This document shows positions 1-8,399 of a DNA stretch of 25,944 bases, one piece after another. The notes beneath the pieces are model-generated. The model did no database searches. It worked only from the letters and a program-made list of their open reading frames with translations, and was not told where the DNA came from. Each line of letters opens with the position of its first letter. The stretch's first letter is position 1. The translations under genes and the position numbers were made by a program. Origin of the DNA: a virus; IMG/VR virus record IMGVR_UViG_3300012017_001208, positions 1 through 25,944 of that record, one strand, 5' to 3'.

Positions 1-333
1 TAGTTGTTGTTGATAGGCACTAGACCCTTGTGCTCCTTCACCCATGGAGGTAAAACTTTCAGCGATACCAGGTATTACTTGTTCACCGAATTGTCTTCTT
101 AAAGGTGCTTCTAACTCTTGCAAAAGTGCAGGATCTCCAGAAAGTAGTCTGCTGATGAAATCAAATCCTCCAGGAAATGCACCTAAAGTACCTTGCGCCA
201 TTTGCCCATACAACATTTGACGACCAGGAATATTACCGTACATTTCAGGTGATCCTGTAAAGAATCCTCCCCGACCTGTTGGTGTAAACTGTGGCTGAAA
301 CCCCAGAGGGCCTCCTAATACGCTCGGTGTCAT
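1..333 (-). CDS. Virion-associated protein, paralogue of its neighbour (cut by window edge)
   Basis: The leftward frame opens at an ATG one base after the stop of the 335-895 gene (TAGCATG) and stays open to the window edge: 111 codons, C-terminus missing. It shares a series of motifs with that neighbour in the same order: FTPTGRGG near the N-terminus, then PGRQMLY, then GEGAQGSSAYQQQ at the cut end. The two are therefore tandem duplicates. No named family is recognised. The composition (Gly, Pro, Gln, Ala) and the position at the end of the late virion block suggest a tail or ejected internal protein, which is inference. Its ribosome-binding site is weak (GGCGGGG), so translation is probably coupled to the upstream gene. 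Confidence 0.75.
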   Translation of the reverse strand, partial: MTPSVLGGPLGFQPQFTPTGRGGFFTGSPEMYGNIPGRQMLYGQMAQGTLGAFPGGFDFISRLLSGDPALLQELEAPLRRQFGEQVIPGIAESFTSMGEGAQGSSAYQQQL

Positions 334-334
334 G

Positions 335-895
335 CTATACCCCGCCAAATCTTGAAATGCCTTTACCTACACCTTGCAACAATCCTAAAGCTCCACTCTC
401 TAAAGCACCTGGTCTACGTGGCATAAGATCAAAAGGTCTTGCTGCCATTACTTGCCCAGCTTGTGAAAAGAGTTGATCTAGTGCTGACATTCTCATGCCT
501 GTTCTACGTGCTGCTAAATCCTGTGCTAAACGGCCTGCTGCCGCTTGCATTTGTTGTTGGTAAGCACTTGACCCTTGCCCGCCTTCTCCACGAGCTGTAA
601 AGCGTCCTGCTAGCTCTGGTACGAGTTCTTCTTGGAACATGCGGATTGCTGGTTGTTCAAATTCGCTATAGAGTCCTGATTCTGGGCCTAGAAGTGTACT
701 CAGTAGATCGTATCCACGAGGTAAGTTCTGCGTTAAACCTCTGATCATCTGCTCATAAAGCATTTCACGACCAGGTGTACGCACGAATTGTTCAGGTGTA
801 CCTAAAAGAAAATCTCTCAAACCTCCCCGTCCTGAGGGTGTGAATGTGGGGCTAGTTAAACCGCCAGGCTGAAACCCTGGTGCAGCAATGGACAT
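335..895 (-). CDS. Late virion-associated protein, 186 aa, Gly/Gln/Ala-rich
   Basis: The start follows a good ribosome-binding site (TTGAGGTC, 898-905). The N-terminal third is Pro/Gly-rich with FTPSGRGG and PGREMLYEQM. The middle is predicted helical, and a segment around residues 103-135 (GEGGQGSSAYQQQMQAAAGR) is Gln/Ala-rich and likely coiled. The C-terminus is Gly-rich. It has no signal peptide or membrane segment. It is the paralogue of the truncated gene at 1-333. It is the second-last gene visible in the leftward structural block, downstream of the nozzle-like protein. A minor tail, ejection or internal virion role is inference; no named family is recognised. Confidence 0.75.
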   Translation of the reverse strand: MSIAAPGFQPGGLTSPTFTPSGRGGLRDFLLGTPEQFVRTPGREMLYEQMIRGLTQNLPRGYDLLSTLLGPESGLYSEFEQPAIRMFQEELVPELAGRFTARGEGGQGSSAYQQQMQAAAGRLAQDLAARRTGMRMSALDQLFSQAGQVMAARPFDLMPRRPGALESGALGLLQGVGKGISRFGGV

Positions 896-948
896 AAGAC
901 CTCAACTTTTATTTATAACAATGACAGTTTTATTTTTTTTAGACTAGT

Positions 949-1437
949 TTACGCATTTTTGACGTATTCAATTGTTACAAGCGTCTTGGTATAGGCTGTG
1001 TAGTTGCCAAAGGTTGTGATCACAATGTCTGTCGCTGTTAGGTCTAATTGCACTTGAGGTGTAGCTTGTACGTAGGGTAGAGGTATGGCACCAACTGTAG
1101 GTTGTGTAGATGCTCCATAGATGTTTAAGAATTCGAGATCGGTATTTGTAAAATCAATACCGTGAGCGATGGTAATTGTTCCTGTGTTCGGTAACGTTCC
1201 GCATTCAAATGTTTTTCTAAAAGCAAAACGGTTTCTTTGGGGGTTACCTGGAATATAAACTTGTTGGCCTGTGATTTGCTCTTCTGACAAATAAAATCCA
1301 ATCTGACGCAAATTAACAGCGGTTGCAATCAAGCTATAAATAAGAGTCAATTGATCGGGGAGTAATTTAGGGTTATCTGTGAAATCAACAGAGTTCGGCA
1401 AGAACGCTTGGATGTAGTTAGTTGTGTTAATCGTCAT
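949..1437 (-). CDS. Conserved small virion protein, 162 aa
   Basis: A beta-rich, largely neutral protein with no signal peptide. The central stretch FRKTFECGTLPNTGTITIAHGI (about residues 73-94), followed by an IYG...PLPY segment, resembles an unnamed family of short virion proteins encoded beside tail genes in many podo- and siphoviruses. That resemblance is from memory and untested. Its start overlaps the stop of the 849-aa nozzle-like gene by 4 bases (ATGA), so the two are translationally coupled. A tail-tip or fibre-associated role is likely from context. Confidence 0.75.
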   Translation of the reverse strand: MTINTTNYIQAFLPNSVDFTDNPKLLPDQLTLIYSLIATAVNLRQIGFYLSEEQITGQQVYIPGNPQRNRFAFRKTFECGTLPNTGTITIAHGIDFTNTDLEFLNIYGASTQPTVGAIPLPYVQATPQVQLDLTATDIVITTFGNYTAYTKTLVTIEYVKNA

Positions 1438-3983
1438 TGGATTAACCTACCACTTGATGTGTATTGGATCACGATTGCCTGTATGATCATCTGTGCGTAG
1501 CTTTCTGTGGCATAATTAGCAATTTGTCTTGTGTCCAAAGTTAACTGCATTCTTAAAGATTGTCCTTGCACGCTGTTTTGCAGTATTGACCAGACATACT
1601 CTTGGGATTGATTACCTATAAGAAGTTGCGAGGGGGCTGTTGATACAAGGTTGCTATCAGAATAATCGATGTTATTAATTGTGGTAACGGTACCTAAGTT
1701 CGTAGTAATGTCCCCATTGATGGGGTTACCGAGTGTGGTGTTGTCGTATATATTACAAACAAATGAACCACCGCTTGATTGGGCTACGTAGAAATCGATT
1801 TCGTTGATTCTTATTGAGATAGGGGATTGCAGGAAATAATTGAAATCTTTGGTGACCACGTTTGGTACAATAATTTTTGTAATCTGTCCCAAACCAAGAT
1901 ATGTCCCACTCCAGCCTAGAGGCGAACCATCCGCTTTAGTAACGGTTACAGTATCATTATCGATAATCGAAACTATGTAGTTATAATCATTAATACCTGA
2001 TGTCCCTACACATCCAGTAATTCTTATCGCTGCTCCTTCATCAAAACCGTGATCTGTCACAGTTAGTGCACCTGTAGTGTTGTTTACAGCGGTGATGTTG
2101 AGTTGTGCATCATTAACATTTAAACCTAGCAAAAAGGCAAATACATACCCTTTTTGGTTTCCTCCGATAGAATTACGGTAGCCTGTTATTTGCTCAGCGG
2201 ATCCCCATTCGAAATCTGCTTCACCCCATGTAATCTCTGTATTCCAAGTAATGGATTGATCAATCTTCAAATAAGAATAACCTAGGGCAGTGACGTTATC
2301 TCGGTATTTTGCAAATGATTTGTTGACGTAGTTGTAGACCAAAATTCTATTAGGATACGGAAATGTTTCGTTATTCAAAGAGGTGATTGTTGCATCGGGA
2401 TACGCAAAATAGACGATCTCCTCGAAGTAGTTGATATTACCAGAAACCCTTTGTGGGCCAAAATCAGTGTTTTTGATCTTGAATATTTCTGATGGGATTC
2501 TTTCATCTACTCTTAGGATGTCAGTAGTTGTAGATTCATGAACTCCTGTCTGACCAAAGCCCATAGCGTATTTATCAAACTGCACCGTGGAGAAGGTAGA
2601 TTCTACACCTAACTGGTCATTGATCTTTTGAAATACAAATGGCAGGACTTCATTACCTGTATATACAAGACGGAATGTAGATCGTTCGCAATAGATCAAA
2701 ACTACGTCTTTGTTTTGCGCTATGCTCGTAATAAACTCGTTGGTAGGGACATCAATATATCCTCCCCGACCTGGTTTAGTTTCATCCCATGAGTAGGGAT
2801 CTACAACTTGCCCCGTTGGGTTTTGTCCCCAGAAAGGTGTTCCATTTTGTGACCAACGCACCCGTTGTGGATATCTTTGGGCGTTTACATTCGATACGCC
2901 TTGTTTTGCTTCAACGGTGTTAAAGAAAATTGTTCGATCTTTAAATACACATCCGACTAAAGCACCCCTGAGATACACTATGTCTGCAAGTGCTGGATTT
3001 GCGTTGAGATTGAGAGGTGGTTGGAAGTTTACAAATCCTGTTCCATCATACCAGCGAATGCCGTCTCCAGTTCCAGTTAAAGAACCTCCTACAACCATAA
3101 TTCCATCACCTATGGCTGGGCCAGGGGCTGTGGCTGGGCTAATATCAAATGTGTTTGCAGTTACATTGCTGATTACAAATGGAAAAGCAATAATTCCAGC
3201 AACTATTGTTGAGGAAACAAACGATACCACCATTCCGTTCGATAGACCGTGTGCTGCTGTGGTAGTTACTGTAGGTGAAACAAAACCCGAAACAGTTACA
3301 GCAATTACATTTTGTCCAGGAACGTTATTCGTCGTCCAAAGAACATTCCGATAGTTAAACGTGTCAAACTGTTGGTAGTTTGCACCTGTCCATGTTACTG
3401 CTGGCCTTGGAGTGCTCGTGCTTTTGTAGAAGCTTTCATCTTCGTATTGTGTAGTTACAAACTTATAGGCGTACTTAGTGTCGAATGCGAGGTTCTCTTC
3501 AATGTTCAGTTGAGTGGTATCGAAGTTTGGTAACCCCATGACGGGTAAGCCAGGGTAATAGGCGAATGTAGCCACAATAGACGTTGCTGCTGGAGCTGAA
3601 GCGATTGTTATAGCACCTGTAGCGTAATTGATTGTTCCTGTTGCTCCACCACCAGCCAAAACACCTAGGCCATTGTCGGTAAGAGTAGCAGCACCTATGA
3701 CGATGCTAAAGGATTCTCCTTCAAAGTTTGCAGTTGTTTCAAGTGAGGCAATTGTGATGATATTTCCACTAAATGCCCCTGCTCCATCTGTAGAACCCAA
3801 CGTAAATTCAATTTCACGTCTTAATCTTCCGACTAGTTTAACACCGTCTTTTTGCTTTAAACGATTACGCCATATAAGAGCGTCTTCAAGTGTAGGGAAT
3901 GCATCGTTAGACAACTTCGCTTGGGCGATGTTTGTTTGGTATCCTGTTGCGAAATCTGAGATAACGAGATTATTTACACTCAT
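1434..3983 (-). CDS. Large tail/nozzle-like virion protein, 849 aa
   Basis: This is the longest gene here. The N-terminal 60 residues (DFATGYQTNIAQAKLSNDAFPTLEDA) resemble long podoviral tail-tube or nozzle proteins. Residues about 66-142 hold a module with TDNGLG and GTINYATGAITI. A second beta module with an HGL motif lies near residue 245 and a third with HGF near residue 645. The long central part is rich in W/Y/F and short strands, consistent with a beta-propeller-like tail hub such as P22 gp10 or T7 gp12, but P22 gp10 is much shorter, so the exact equivalence is unproven. It overlaps the upstream tail-fibre-like gene by 4 bases and sits between adaptor and terminal tail genes. Confidence 0.75.
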   Translation of the reverse strand: MSVNNLVISDFATGYQTNIAQAKLSNDAFPTLEDALIWRNRLKQKDGVKLVGRLRREIEFTLGSTDGAGAFSGNIITIASLETTANFEGESFSIVIGAATLTDNGLGVLAGGGATGTINYATGAITIASAPAATSIVATFAYYPGLPVMGLPNFDTTQLNIEENLAFDTKYAYKFVTTQYEDESFYKSTSTPRPAVTWTGANYQQFDTFNYRNVLWTTNNVPGQNVIAVTVSGFVSPTVTTTAAHGLSNGMVVSFVSSTIVAGIIAFPFVISNVTANTFDISPATAPGPAIGDGIMVVGGSLTGTGDGIRWYDGTGFVNFQPPLNLNANPALADIVYLRGALVGCVFKDRTIFFNTVEAKQGVSNVNAQRYPQRVRWSQNGTPFWGQNPTGQVVDPYSWDETKPGRGGYIDVPTNEFITSIAQNKDVVLIYCERSTFRLVYTGNEVLPFVFQKINDQLGVESTFSTVQFDKYAMGFGQTGVHESTTTDILRVDERIPSEIFKIKNTDFGPQRVSGNINYFEEIVYFAYPDATITSLNNETFPYPNRILVYNYVNKSFAKYRDNVTALGYSYLKIDQSITWNTEITWGEADFEWGSAEQITGYRNSIGGNQKGYVFAFLLGLNVNDAQLNITAVNNTTGALTVTDHGFDEGAAIRITGCVGTSGINDYNYIVSIIDNDTVTVTKADGSPLGWSGTYLGLGQITKIIVPNVVTKDFNYFLQSPISIRINEIDFYVAQSSGGSFVCNIYDNTTLGNPINGDITTNLGTVTTINNIDYSDSNLVSTAPSQLLIGNQSQEYVWSILQNSVQGQSLRMQLTLDTRQIANYATESYAQMIIQAIVIQYTSSGRLIQ

Positions 3984-4633
3984 GGAGCTAACTCAACGAT
4001 TGCTTGATAATACGTGGGGCATGCAAAAGCATTATCACCGTTTACTTTTAAATATCTTGGTTTAAAAGTTCCTAATGCAGGGACATTGTTTATGTTTTCA
4101 ACAAATATGAAAGCAGCATTATTTCCTAATGGTACTGTAATTGGTGGAGCAACTTGTAATGTTAATTGATAAATATTTGCTACATTTATTCCGCCAACTT
4201 GTGGAAATGTTTGGTCTACGTTATTAACGAAAGCAGCTACATGACCCCAAACATATACCAAACCACCTGGCAAAAATGTATATCCCTGTGTTCCTACACC
4301 ACTACCAGAAAGTGCAGGTGTAAGTCCTCCAGAGCTTAATTGTATTTCACTTCCATTGTTAGCCCTTCTAAAAAACCACTCTAGATATGGTGTTCCACCA
4401 GCTGTCACATTTTTAGCATATAACGCAACTTGTGTCGTTGTTGTGGAGGGCCCTACAGCTTGAACATTCAATCTGACTTTGTCATGTGTTAGTCTTGTTC
4501 CTGAGGTTGGATCATTGATATCAGCATGATCGTTTGATAATCCAGCAGCTAAGTTGTCAAAGTTTGCTCGAATCAGGGATGTTGTGTTTTTAATTTTCTG
4601 GGCTGAAAGAGGGATATTTGTTGTGTAAGTCAT
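3980..4633 (-). CDS. Tail-fibre-like protein with gp53-like C-terminal region
   Basis: A 217-aa protein started from ATG after AGGATGAAAGT. The N-terminal 55 residues include IKNTTSLIRANFDNLAAGLSNDHADI, which looks like a short helical attachment segment. The C-terminal half contains GYTFLPGGLVYVWGHVAA followed by a QTFPQ strand. This pattern (hydrophobic strand, GGL-x-V-x-WG, then TFP) resembles the gp53-like C-terminal domain of phage tail fibres. It probably forms a trimer on the tail and contacts the host or a neighbouring tail protein. It lies between the adaptor gene and the nozzle-like gene in one operon. Family assignment is by eye. Confidence 0.7.
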   Translation of the reverse strand: MTYTTNIPLSAQKIKNTTSLIRANFDNLAAGLSNDHADINDPTSGTRLTHDKVRLNVQAVGPSTTTTQVALYAKNVTAGGTPYLEWFFRRANNGSEIQLSSGGLTPALSGSGVGTQGYTFLPGGLVYVWGHVAAFVNNVDQTFPQVGGINVANIYQLTLQVAPPITVPLGNNAAFIFVENINNVPALGTFKPRYLKVNGDNAFACPTYYQAIVELAP

Positions 4634-4642
4634 ACTTTCATC

Positions 4643-5614
4643 CTAAAAGAAAAAGTTATTGTTACTAAATTGTCCTGTCATTTGAGCAGAGTATAACGTT
4701 GCTACTCTCTGCACATCTTGCTGATTTAATGTTCTCCTTCTCACAAGATCCATTTGCTCTTCTAGGTAGGGTTGATAGGCTTGAGCTTGGTCTAACTTTC
4801 CTGTATCGATGAAGATCTTCTGAGCTGCTCCAAATGCTAGAAGTTGCCACATAGCATTAAATACGGGTTCATCTGTAGGGTTCGTAAGTTCAGTAGGTTT
4901 CTTGTAGACGTTCATATTGACGATGTAGGCGCGGTCTGGGATTGGTCTAAAGGTAAATGTATCCTCGAAGAATAAAACCGACGTAGGTCGTGTAGCGCTG
5001 TAGCTGTAGTAGGTGCAATTCACATCAGCTGCACTTTGAATCGCAATAGGGAAAACAATACCAATTACGCCCGTTAGATAGTTGATCGTACAGAAGGGTA
5101 CAATTGCTCCATTAGAGTCTAAAAATGCTCCCTGACCATTATCCCTTAAAACGATTGAGTCTCCGTTAATATCAATAGAAGCAACAATTACGTTAGAAAC
5201 AATTGTTCCAACACCATTCGTATAACCTGCAAGGACTGGGCTAGTGCCAAGTGTTGCGTTAAATGGGCCTGTGATACCGCTCCCTGTTCCGATACGTTGA
5301 GTTACATCAAGTGTTGGGAATGTGCGATTAAAAATTAGAGGATCTTGGAACCATTGAGTTTCATAGCCATTAACCTGAATCAATGGCTCTACAAGTGTAT
5401 AGTCATTCTTAGGGAAAGAGTAGCTAGCAACAAAAGGCTCGGTATAAAACTGATAGGTCTCTTTGAGGTTTAACAGTTTCATTTGTTCGGGGAGGTCATA
5501 GAGATAAAACGTATTCACGTAAAAATCTATGTTCGCATCACTAAGCTTAGCTGGAGTGTCTAAAGCCGTAATCCTTCGAACTTTTGTCCTTATTTGTTGT
5601 AGCGTTGCACTCAT
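4643..5614 (-). CDS. Head-tail adaptor (connector) protein, 323 aa
   Basis: The N-terminus (LQQIRTKVRRITAL, then LSDANIDFYVNTFYLYDLPEQM) has the layout of podoviral adaptor proteins that sit under the portal: a first helix, then a short segment that places the chain on the ring. The C-terminal 90 residues are again helical, with QLLAFGAAQKIFIDTG and LEEQMDLVRRRTLNQQDVQR. Between them, residues about 111-206 form an inserted beta module with DNGQGAFL and CTINYLTG, of the same type as in the 849-aa tail protein. The start follows GAGGGGCT and overlaps the upstream gene by 4 bases. The adaptor role rests on fold layout and gene order (capsid, small proteins, adaptor, tail). Confidence 0.75.
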   Translation of the reverse strand: MSATLQQIRTKVRRITALDTPAKLSDANIDFYVNTFYLYDLPEQMKLLNLKETYQFYTEPFVASYSFPKNDYTLVEPLIQVNGYETQWFQDPLIFNRTFPTLDVTQRIGTGSGITGPFNATLGTSPVLAGYTNGVGTIVSNVIVASIDINGDSIVLRDNGQGAFLDSNGAIVPFCTINYLTGVIGIVFPIAIQSAADVNCTYYSYSATRPTSVLFFEDTFTFRPIPDRAYIVNMNVYKKPTELTNPTDEPVFNAMWQLLAFGAAQKIFIDTGKLDQAQAYQPYLEEQMDLVRRRTLNQQDVQRVATLYSAQMTGQFSNNNFFF

Positions 5615-6006
5615 AGCCCCTCAGGAAGTATCTCTACAGAGAATCTTTTTTCATATCCTACTTGTTTATGGACTTGTAATCCACTAACAGGATCGGTTAC
5701 ATAATCATATTTTGGAATTTTACTATCCATCAAATGTTTAATTTCCATCTTGGTAAGATCGTAAGTTCTCCCCGATAGAAGCTTTTGTCTAATTTCGGGT
5801 TGATTAGGATAGAGTTGTAGAGTGTATTGAATAGAGCCACTCATAGGTGCTTGAAGATCAATAAAACGGCAACGGAACTTTTTTAAATCCTCTTGCATAC
5901 GCTTATTCAGTTCTTCTTTTCTTTTTTTCTCATCGGTAGGTAACGGGTTAGCGTTTGATTTAACGATGATATCGTGTTCTTTGTGAACGATTGCAGATAC
6001 TGTCAT
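5611..6006 (-). CDS. Conserved virion-region protein, 131 aa
   Basis: The ATG at 6006 is chosen because AAAAGGAG lies just upstream; the longer open frame to 6075 has no such site. The protein is charged, with a Lys/Glu-rich helix near residues 24-45 (TDEKKRKEELNKRMQEDLKKF) and then short strands ending in GYEKRFSVEILPEGL. No membrane segment is seen. It lies between a putative decoration protein and the adaptor, a place often held by a small head-completion or tail-assembly protein. Function is unknown. Confidence 0.7.
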   Translation of the reverse strand: MTVSAIVHKEHDIIVKSNANPLPTDEKKRKEELNKRMQEDLKKFRCRFIDLQAPMSGSIQYTLQLYPNQPEIRQKLLSGRTYDLTKMEIKHLMDSKIPKYDYVTDPVSGLQVHKQVGYEKRFSVEILPEGL

Positions 6007-6056
6007 AGTTCTCCTTTTGAAGTTAAAGGGGGCAGTTGCCCACCCCCTAGTTTGTT

Positions 6057-6941
6057 TTAGGTCAATGCAACCCAATAGAATTCATTACCTGCAACACCCA
6101 ACACGTTGGCTCCCAAAGCTAGTCCGCGAACACCTTCGTTCACTGAAGCTCCAGGTGCTACGTTACCTTGGGCCAATGTAGTTTGTGATCCTGCTGGCTC
6201 AACTTGAGCAAAGCTAAACGGCACTGCACCAGAAACTGGGAATGCGAAAGCTGTTGCTGCGGATGAGTCAATATCTACCACAAATTCATCTGCTGCTGGT
6301 ACAGAAGAAATTCTTCCTCTAAGACCATTCAATTGTACTGATCCAAAGTCTGATGGGACTTGAAGAGTTACCAATTGACCAACGGAATAACCGTGATCTA
6401 CAGATGTTTTAATCGTTGTAGTAGCACCTAGGGTGATTCCTACAATGAATTTCTGTCTTGGTTGCCACAATTGCGGAACAATCAGTTTTTGGCAAACACC
6501 AGCTGTTGCTTGTGATGCGAATCCTGATGAATCCAGATTGATCTTGAAGTTGTTTGCATCAACTACAATTGCAACTTGGAAAAACATTCCTGCAATTTGT
6601 CTCATGCTAGTTGTATTAGTGATCTTGATGATATCACCAGCAACATAACCATGGTTCAAAACAGTGATTGTTGTTTGGCCAAATCCTGCAGATGCAGAGA
6701 ATGGATTGCTCATGTTTTTTTGAGCTGCAAAGCTGCTTTCAGATGAAAGGAACGCTGTTACTCCACCTGATGTAATAGCGGCTCCTGTAGCTACGTTTGT
6801 AGCGGTATCAGCTGCATAGCCTTCGTACCACTCGAACTGTCCTACAGCGCTTGTGTTTGTTAGTTTTAGATATTTTGCTCCCGCTACGATATCCAATAGT
6901 TCGGATACGCCATCGGAGGTAAAGCTGCCATATACTGCCAT
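6057..6941 (-). CDS. Virion beta-module protein, possible capsid decoration or tail protein
   Basis: A 294-aa protein that starts after a strong AAGGAGATAGAAT site, 11 bases after the capsid stop. It is Ala/Gly/Thr-rich and almost entirely beta in character. Two repeated modules are visible: TITVLNHGYVAGDIIKI near residues 91-107 and TIKTSVDHGYSVGQLVTL near residues 176-193, each followed about 30 residues later by a strand such as NNFKINLD or DEFVVDID. The same HG(Y/L/F)xxG module occurs twice in the 849-aa tail protein. Such modules resemble the E1 FCCH-like repeats annotated in some virion proteins. Its position next to the capsid gene favours a capsid-surface or head-stabilising role; this is inference. 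Confidence 0.75.
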   Translation of the reverse strand: MAVYGSFTSDGVSELLDIVAGAKYLKLTNTSAVGQFEWYEGYAADTATNVATGAAITSGGVTAFLSSESSFAAQKNMSNPFSASAGFGQTTITVLNHGYVAGDIIKITNTTSMRQIAGMFFQVAIVVDANNFKINLDSSGFASQATAGVCQKLIVPQLWQPRQKFIVGITLGATTTIKTSVDHGYSVGQLVTLQVPSDFGSVQLNGLRGRISSVPAADEFVVDIDSSAATAFAFPVSGAVPFSFAQVEPAGSQTTLAQGNVAPGASVNEGVRGLALGANVLGVAGNEFYWVALT

Positions 6942-6952
6942 ATTCTATCTCC

Positions 6953-7610
6953 TTATGAAAGCGTTGAGTTAAGTAGGAATACCCAGGCATCGTTGGTGAT
7001 AACACCAGCATAGGCCATTTTCCAACCCACTGTTGCGTTAAGCGCTAGTGGTGAAGAGAAGATTGGTGGTCTATAGATGAACGAAGAGCTATAACGATCT
7101 TGTTCAACGATACAGTAGGACTCTCTACCGATTACGATTAGTGGATACACATCCGCACCGTTTGCAGAAGCGTTAGGCAACTTGGCTCCAATTGAGGAGA
7201 GCAAGAAGCGAACGTTCGCAATCGCACCATACTCAGATGGCATAGTGGACTGGATAGATGGGTAGTTCCATTTGTAGGTAAATTGAGGAATTCCTTCGAA
7301 CTGACCTTGCAATTGAGTCGAACCCATCGCCAAGTAGGCATCGCGTGTCGGACTTGTGCCAAAGCGATTTTCGCCAATGATACCATCCATAAACTCGTAG
7401 GCGTTGTTGCTACGAAGTTGTTTAACTACATTCACCACGTCGGAGAATGTTAGTTCAGTAGGATTATCAAGATTTGATCCACCAGTACAGTTTACCTGTG
7501 ACATGGTAGAAAGAAGACGATCTCTTGTAAGTTCATCCTCTGTTTGTCTTAAGCTGACACCGAGCCTTTCCGCAGCTGCGTTAAGGACAGGATCTTGACG
7601 TTGTAATGTT
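6953..7610 (-). CDS. Major capsid protein, exon 2 (residues 97-315)
   Basis: This is the C-terminal 218 residues of the major capsid protein; the first base completes the Val97 codon begun in exon 1. The join gives NEQ-V-TLQRQDPVLN then AAAERLGVSLRQTEDELTRD, which reads as a continuous helix typical of N4-gp56-like capsids (DP-x-L then LG-x-S-x-R-x-TED). Further in, FSDVVNVVKQLRSNNAYEFMDG and a C-terminal WKMAYAGVITNDAWVFLL agree with that family. A longer open frame continues upstream to 8335, but that part is intron sequence antisense to the endonuclease gene, not capsid. Downstream lies the 294-aa beta-module protein. Confidence 0.88.
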
Positions 7611-8399
7611 CTTGCTATTACTTTCAGCTCGTCAGGCTTACTGACCATTTTTAGTGGCGGGAGTGGCACTTCAACCTCTCCTCTCATGGTTTCCCATGAG
7701 TTTAGACTATAACTTCGCTTTTTAAAAGCGCCTCTAGGGTTAGTCGTTGCGGCTAGACATTTAATTGTTGATATTGTACAGTAACTGTACCATACAAAAG
7801 GAAGAATTTTATGCCACGTCTTGATTATGTAAGAAAAGAATACCTTTCGACCGATATTGCTTATCTCGCTGGAATTATTGATGGTGAAGGTTGTATCTAT
7901 ATTGGAAATTTTTCTAATAATCCCAAAACAGGGGAACCTTATCACCAAACAAATATGCAAGTCACTTCCACTGATCAACCTTTGATTGATTGGTTGGTTG
8001 TAACTTTTGGAGGTCTTTTTTCCAAAAGAACCGCTAAACAGCATCCTATAAATTCTAGAAAACAAGCCTACATGTGGACAGCTTCTGGTGAGCGTTTGAC
8101 ACATCTTTGTGAGCTTATTTTGCCATTTCTTAAAATCAAAACAAGACAATGTGAAATTATGTTGAAGATGCGAAAAACTTACGATATCCCCCATTTCCAA
8201 AAAGGACATAGTGGCGCACTCACTTTGGATCCCCAAATTAGAGCTTTGCGTCAATCCTATATGGATGAGATTCGTTCTTTGCATATTCGAACATTTTCCC
8301 ATAAAAACAATTAAACCCTTGCCTCGTGTTACCATGCGCTATGCAGCGTTTAGGCTTTCACAGGTATTTACTAGTGGTTTATAGCAGGCAACTATCTCT
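7611..8399 (-). mobile_element. Group I intron in the major capsid gene
   Basis: A 789-base intervening sequence in the leftward capsid gene. P1: exon GCAGGU pairs with intron GCCUGC, ending in the U-G wobble that marks the 5' splice site (8400/8399). P10: the exon 2 start AAC pairs with GUU just before the guide. The intron ends in G (7611). P7: GACUA (7741-7745) pairs with UAGUC (7705-7709) inside the canonical strings GCAACGACUA and UUAUAGUCU. P8 is a hairpin at 7716-7730. P9 is CUCAUGG-GAAA-CCAUGAG (7683-7700). A 10-bp helix, 8306-8315 with 7760-7769, probably P6a, encloses the endonuclease gene. P3, P4 and P5 could not be settled by eye. Confidence 0.88.
7811..8314 (+). CDS. LAGLIDADG homing endonuclease, antisense within the intron
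   Basis: A 167-aa protein starting after AAAGGAAG. It has a single LAGLIDADG motif near residues 17-27 (AYLAGIIDGEGCI), whose acidic residue in DGEG would bind the catalytic metal. One motif implies that it acts as a homodimer. The later parts, with the strand QTNMQVTSTDQPLIDWLV and the stretch KQAYMWTASGERLTHLCELILPFL, match the usual beta-saddle layout. It should cut intronless capsid alleles at the exon junction and so spread the intron. It lies in the opposite direction to the intron and capsid gene, so its mRNA is antisense to the capsid transcript. Its stop codon falls inside the 10-bp helix that closes the loop. Confidence 0.88.
   Translation: MPRLDYVRKEYLSTDIAYLAGIIDGEGCIYIGNFSNNPKTGEPYHQTNMQVTSTDQPLIDWLVVTFGGLFSKRTAKQHPINSRKQAYMWTASGERLTHLCELILPFLKIKTRQCEIMLKMRKTYDIPHFQKGHSGALTLDPQIRALRQSYMDEIRSLHIRTFSHKNN

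Noticed and set aside
2917-4065. Rightward open frames of 70-145 codons opposite the 849-aa tail gene
   Set aside because: They lack ribosome-binding sites, overlap each other and lie antisense to a well-supported gene; shadow frames.
7611-8335. N-terminal 240 residues of the open frame running from 8335 into capsid exon 2
   Set aside because: This part is intron sequence antisense to the endonuclease gene. It is separated in frame from exon 1 by a TAG and has no resemblance to capsid proteins. Only 6953-7610 is exon.
7611-8399. Intein instead of intron in the capsid gene
   Set aside because: The insert holds an in-frame stop (8339-8341) and has no intein splicing motifs; the RNA pairings P1, P7, P9 and P10 fit a group I intron.
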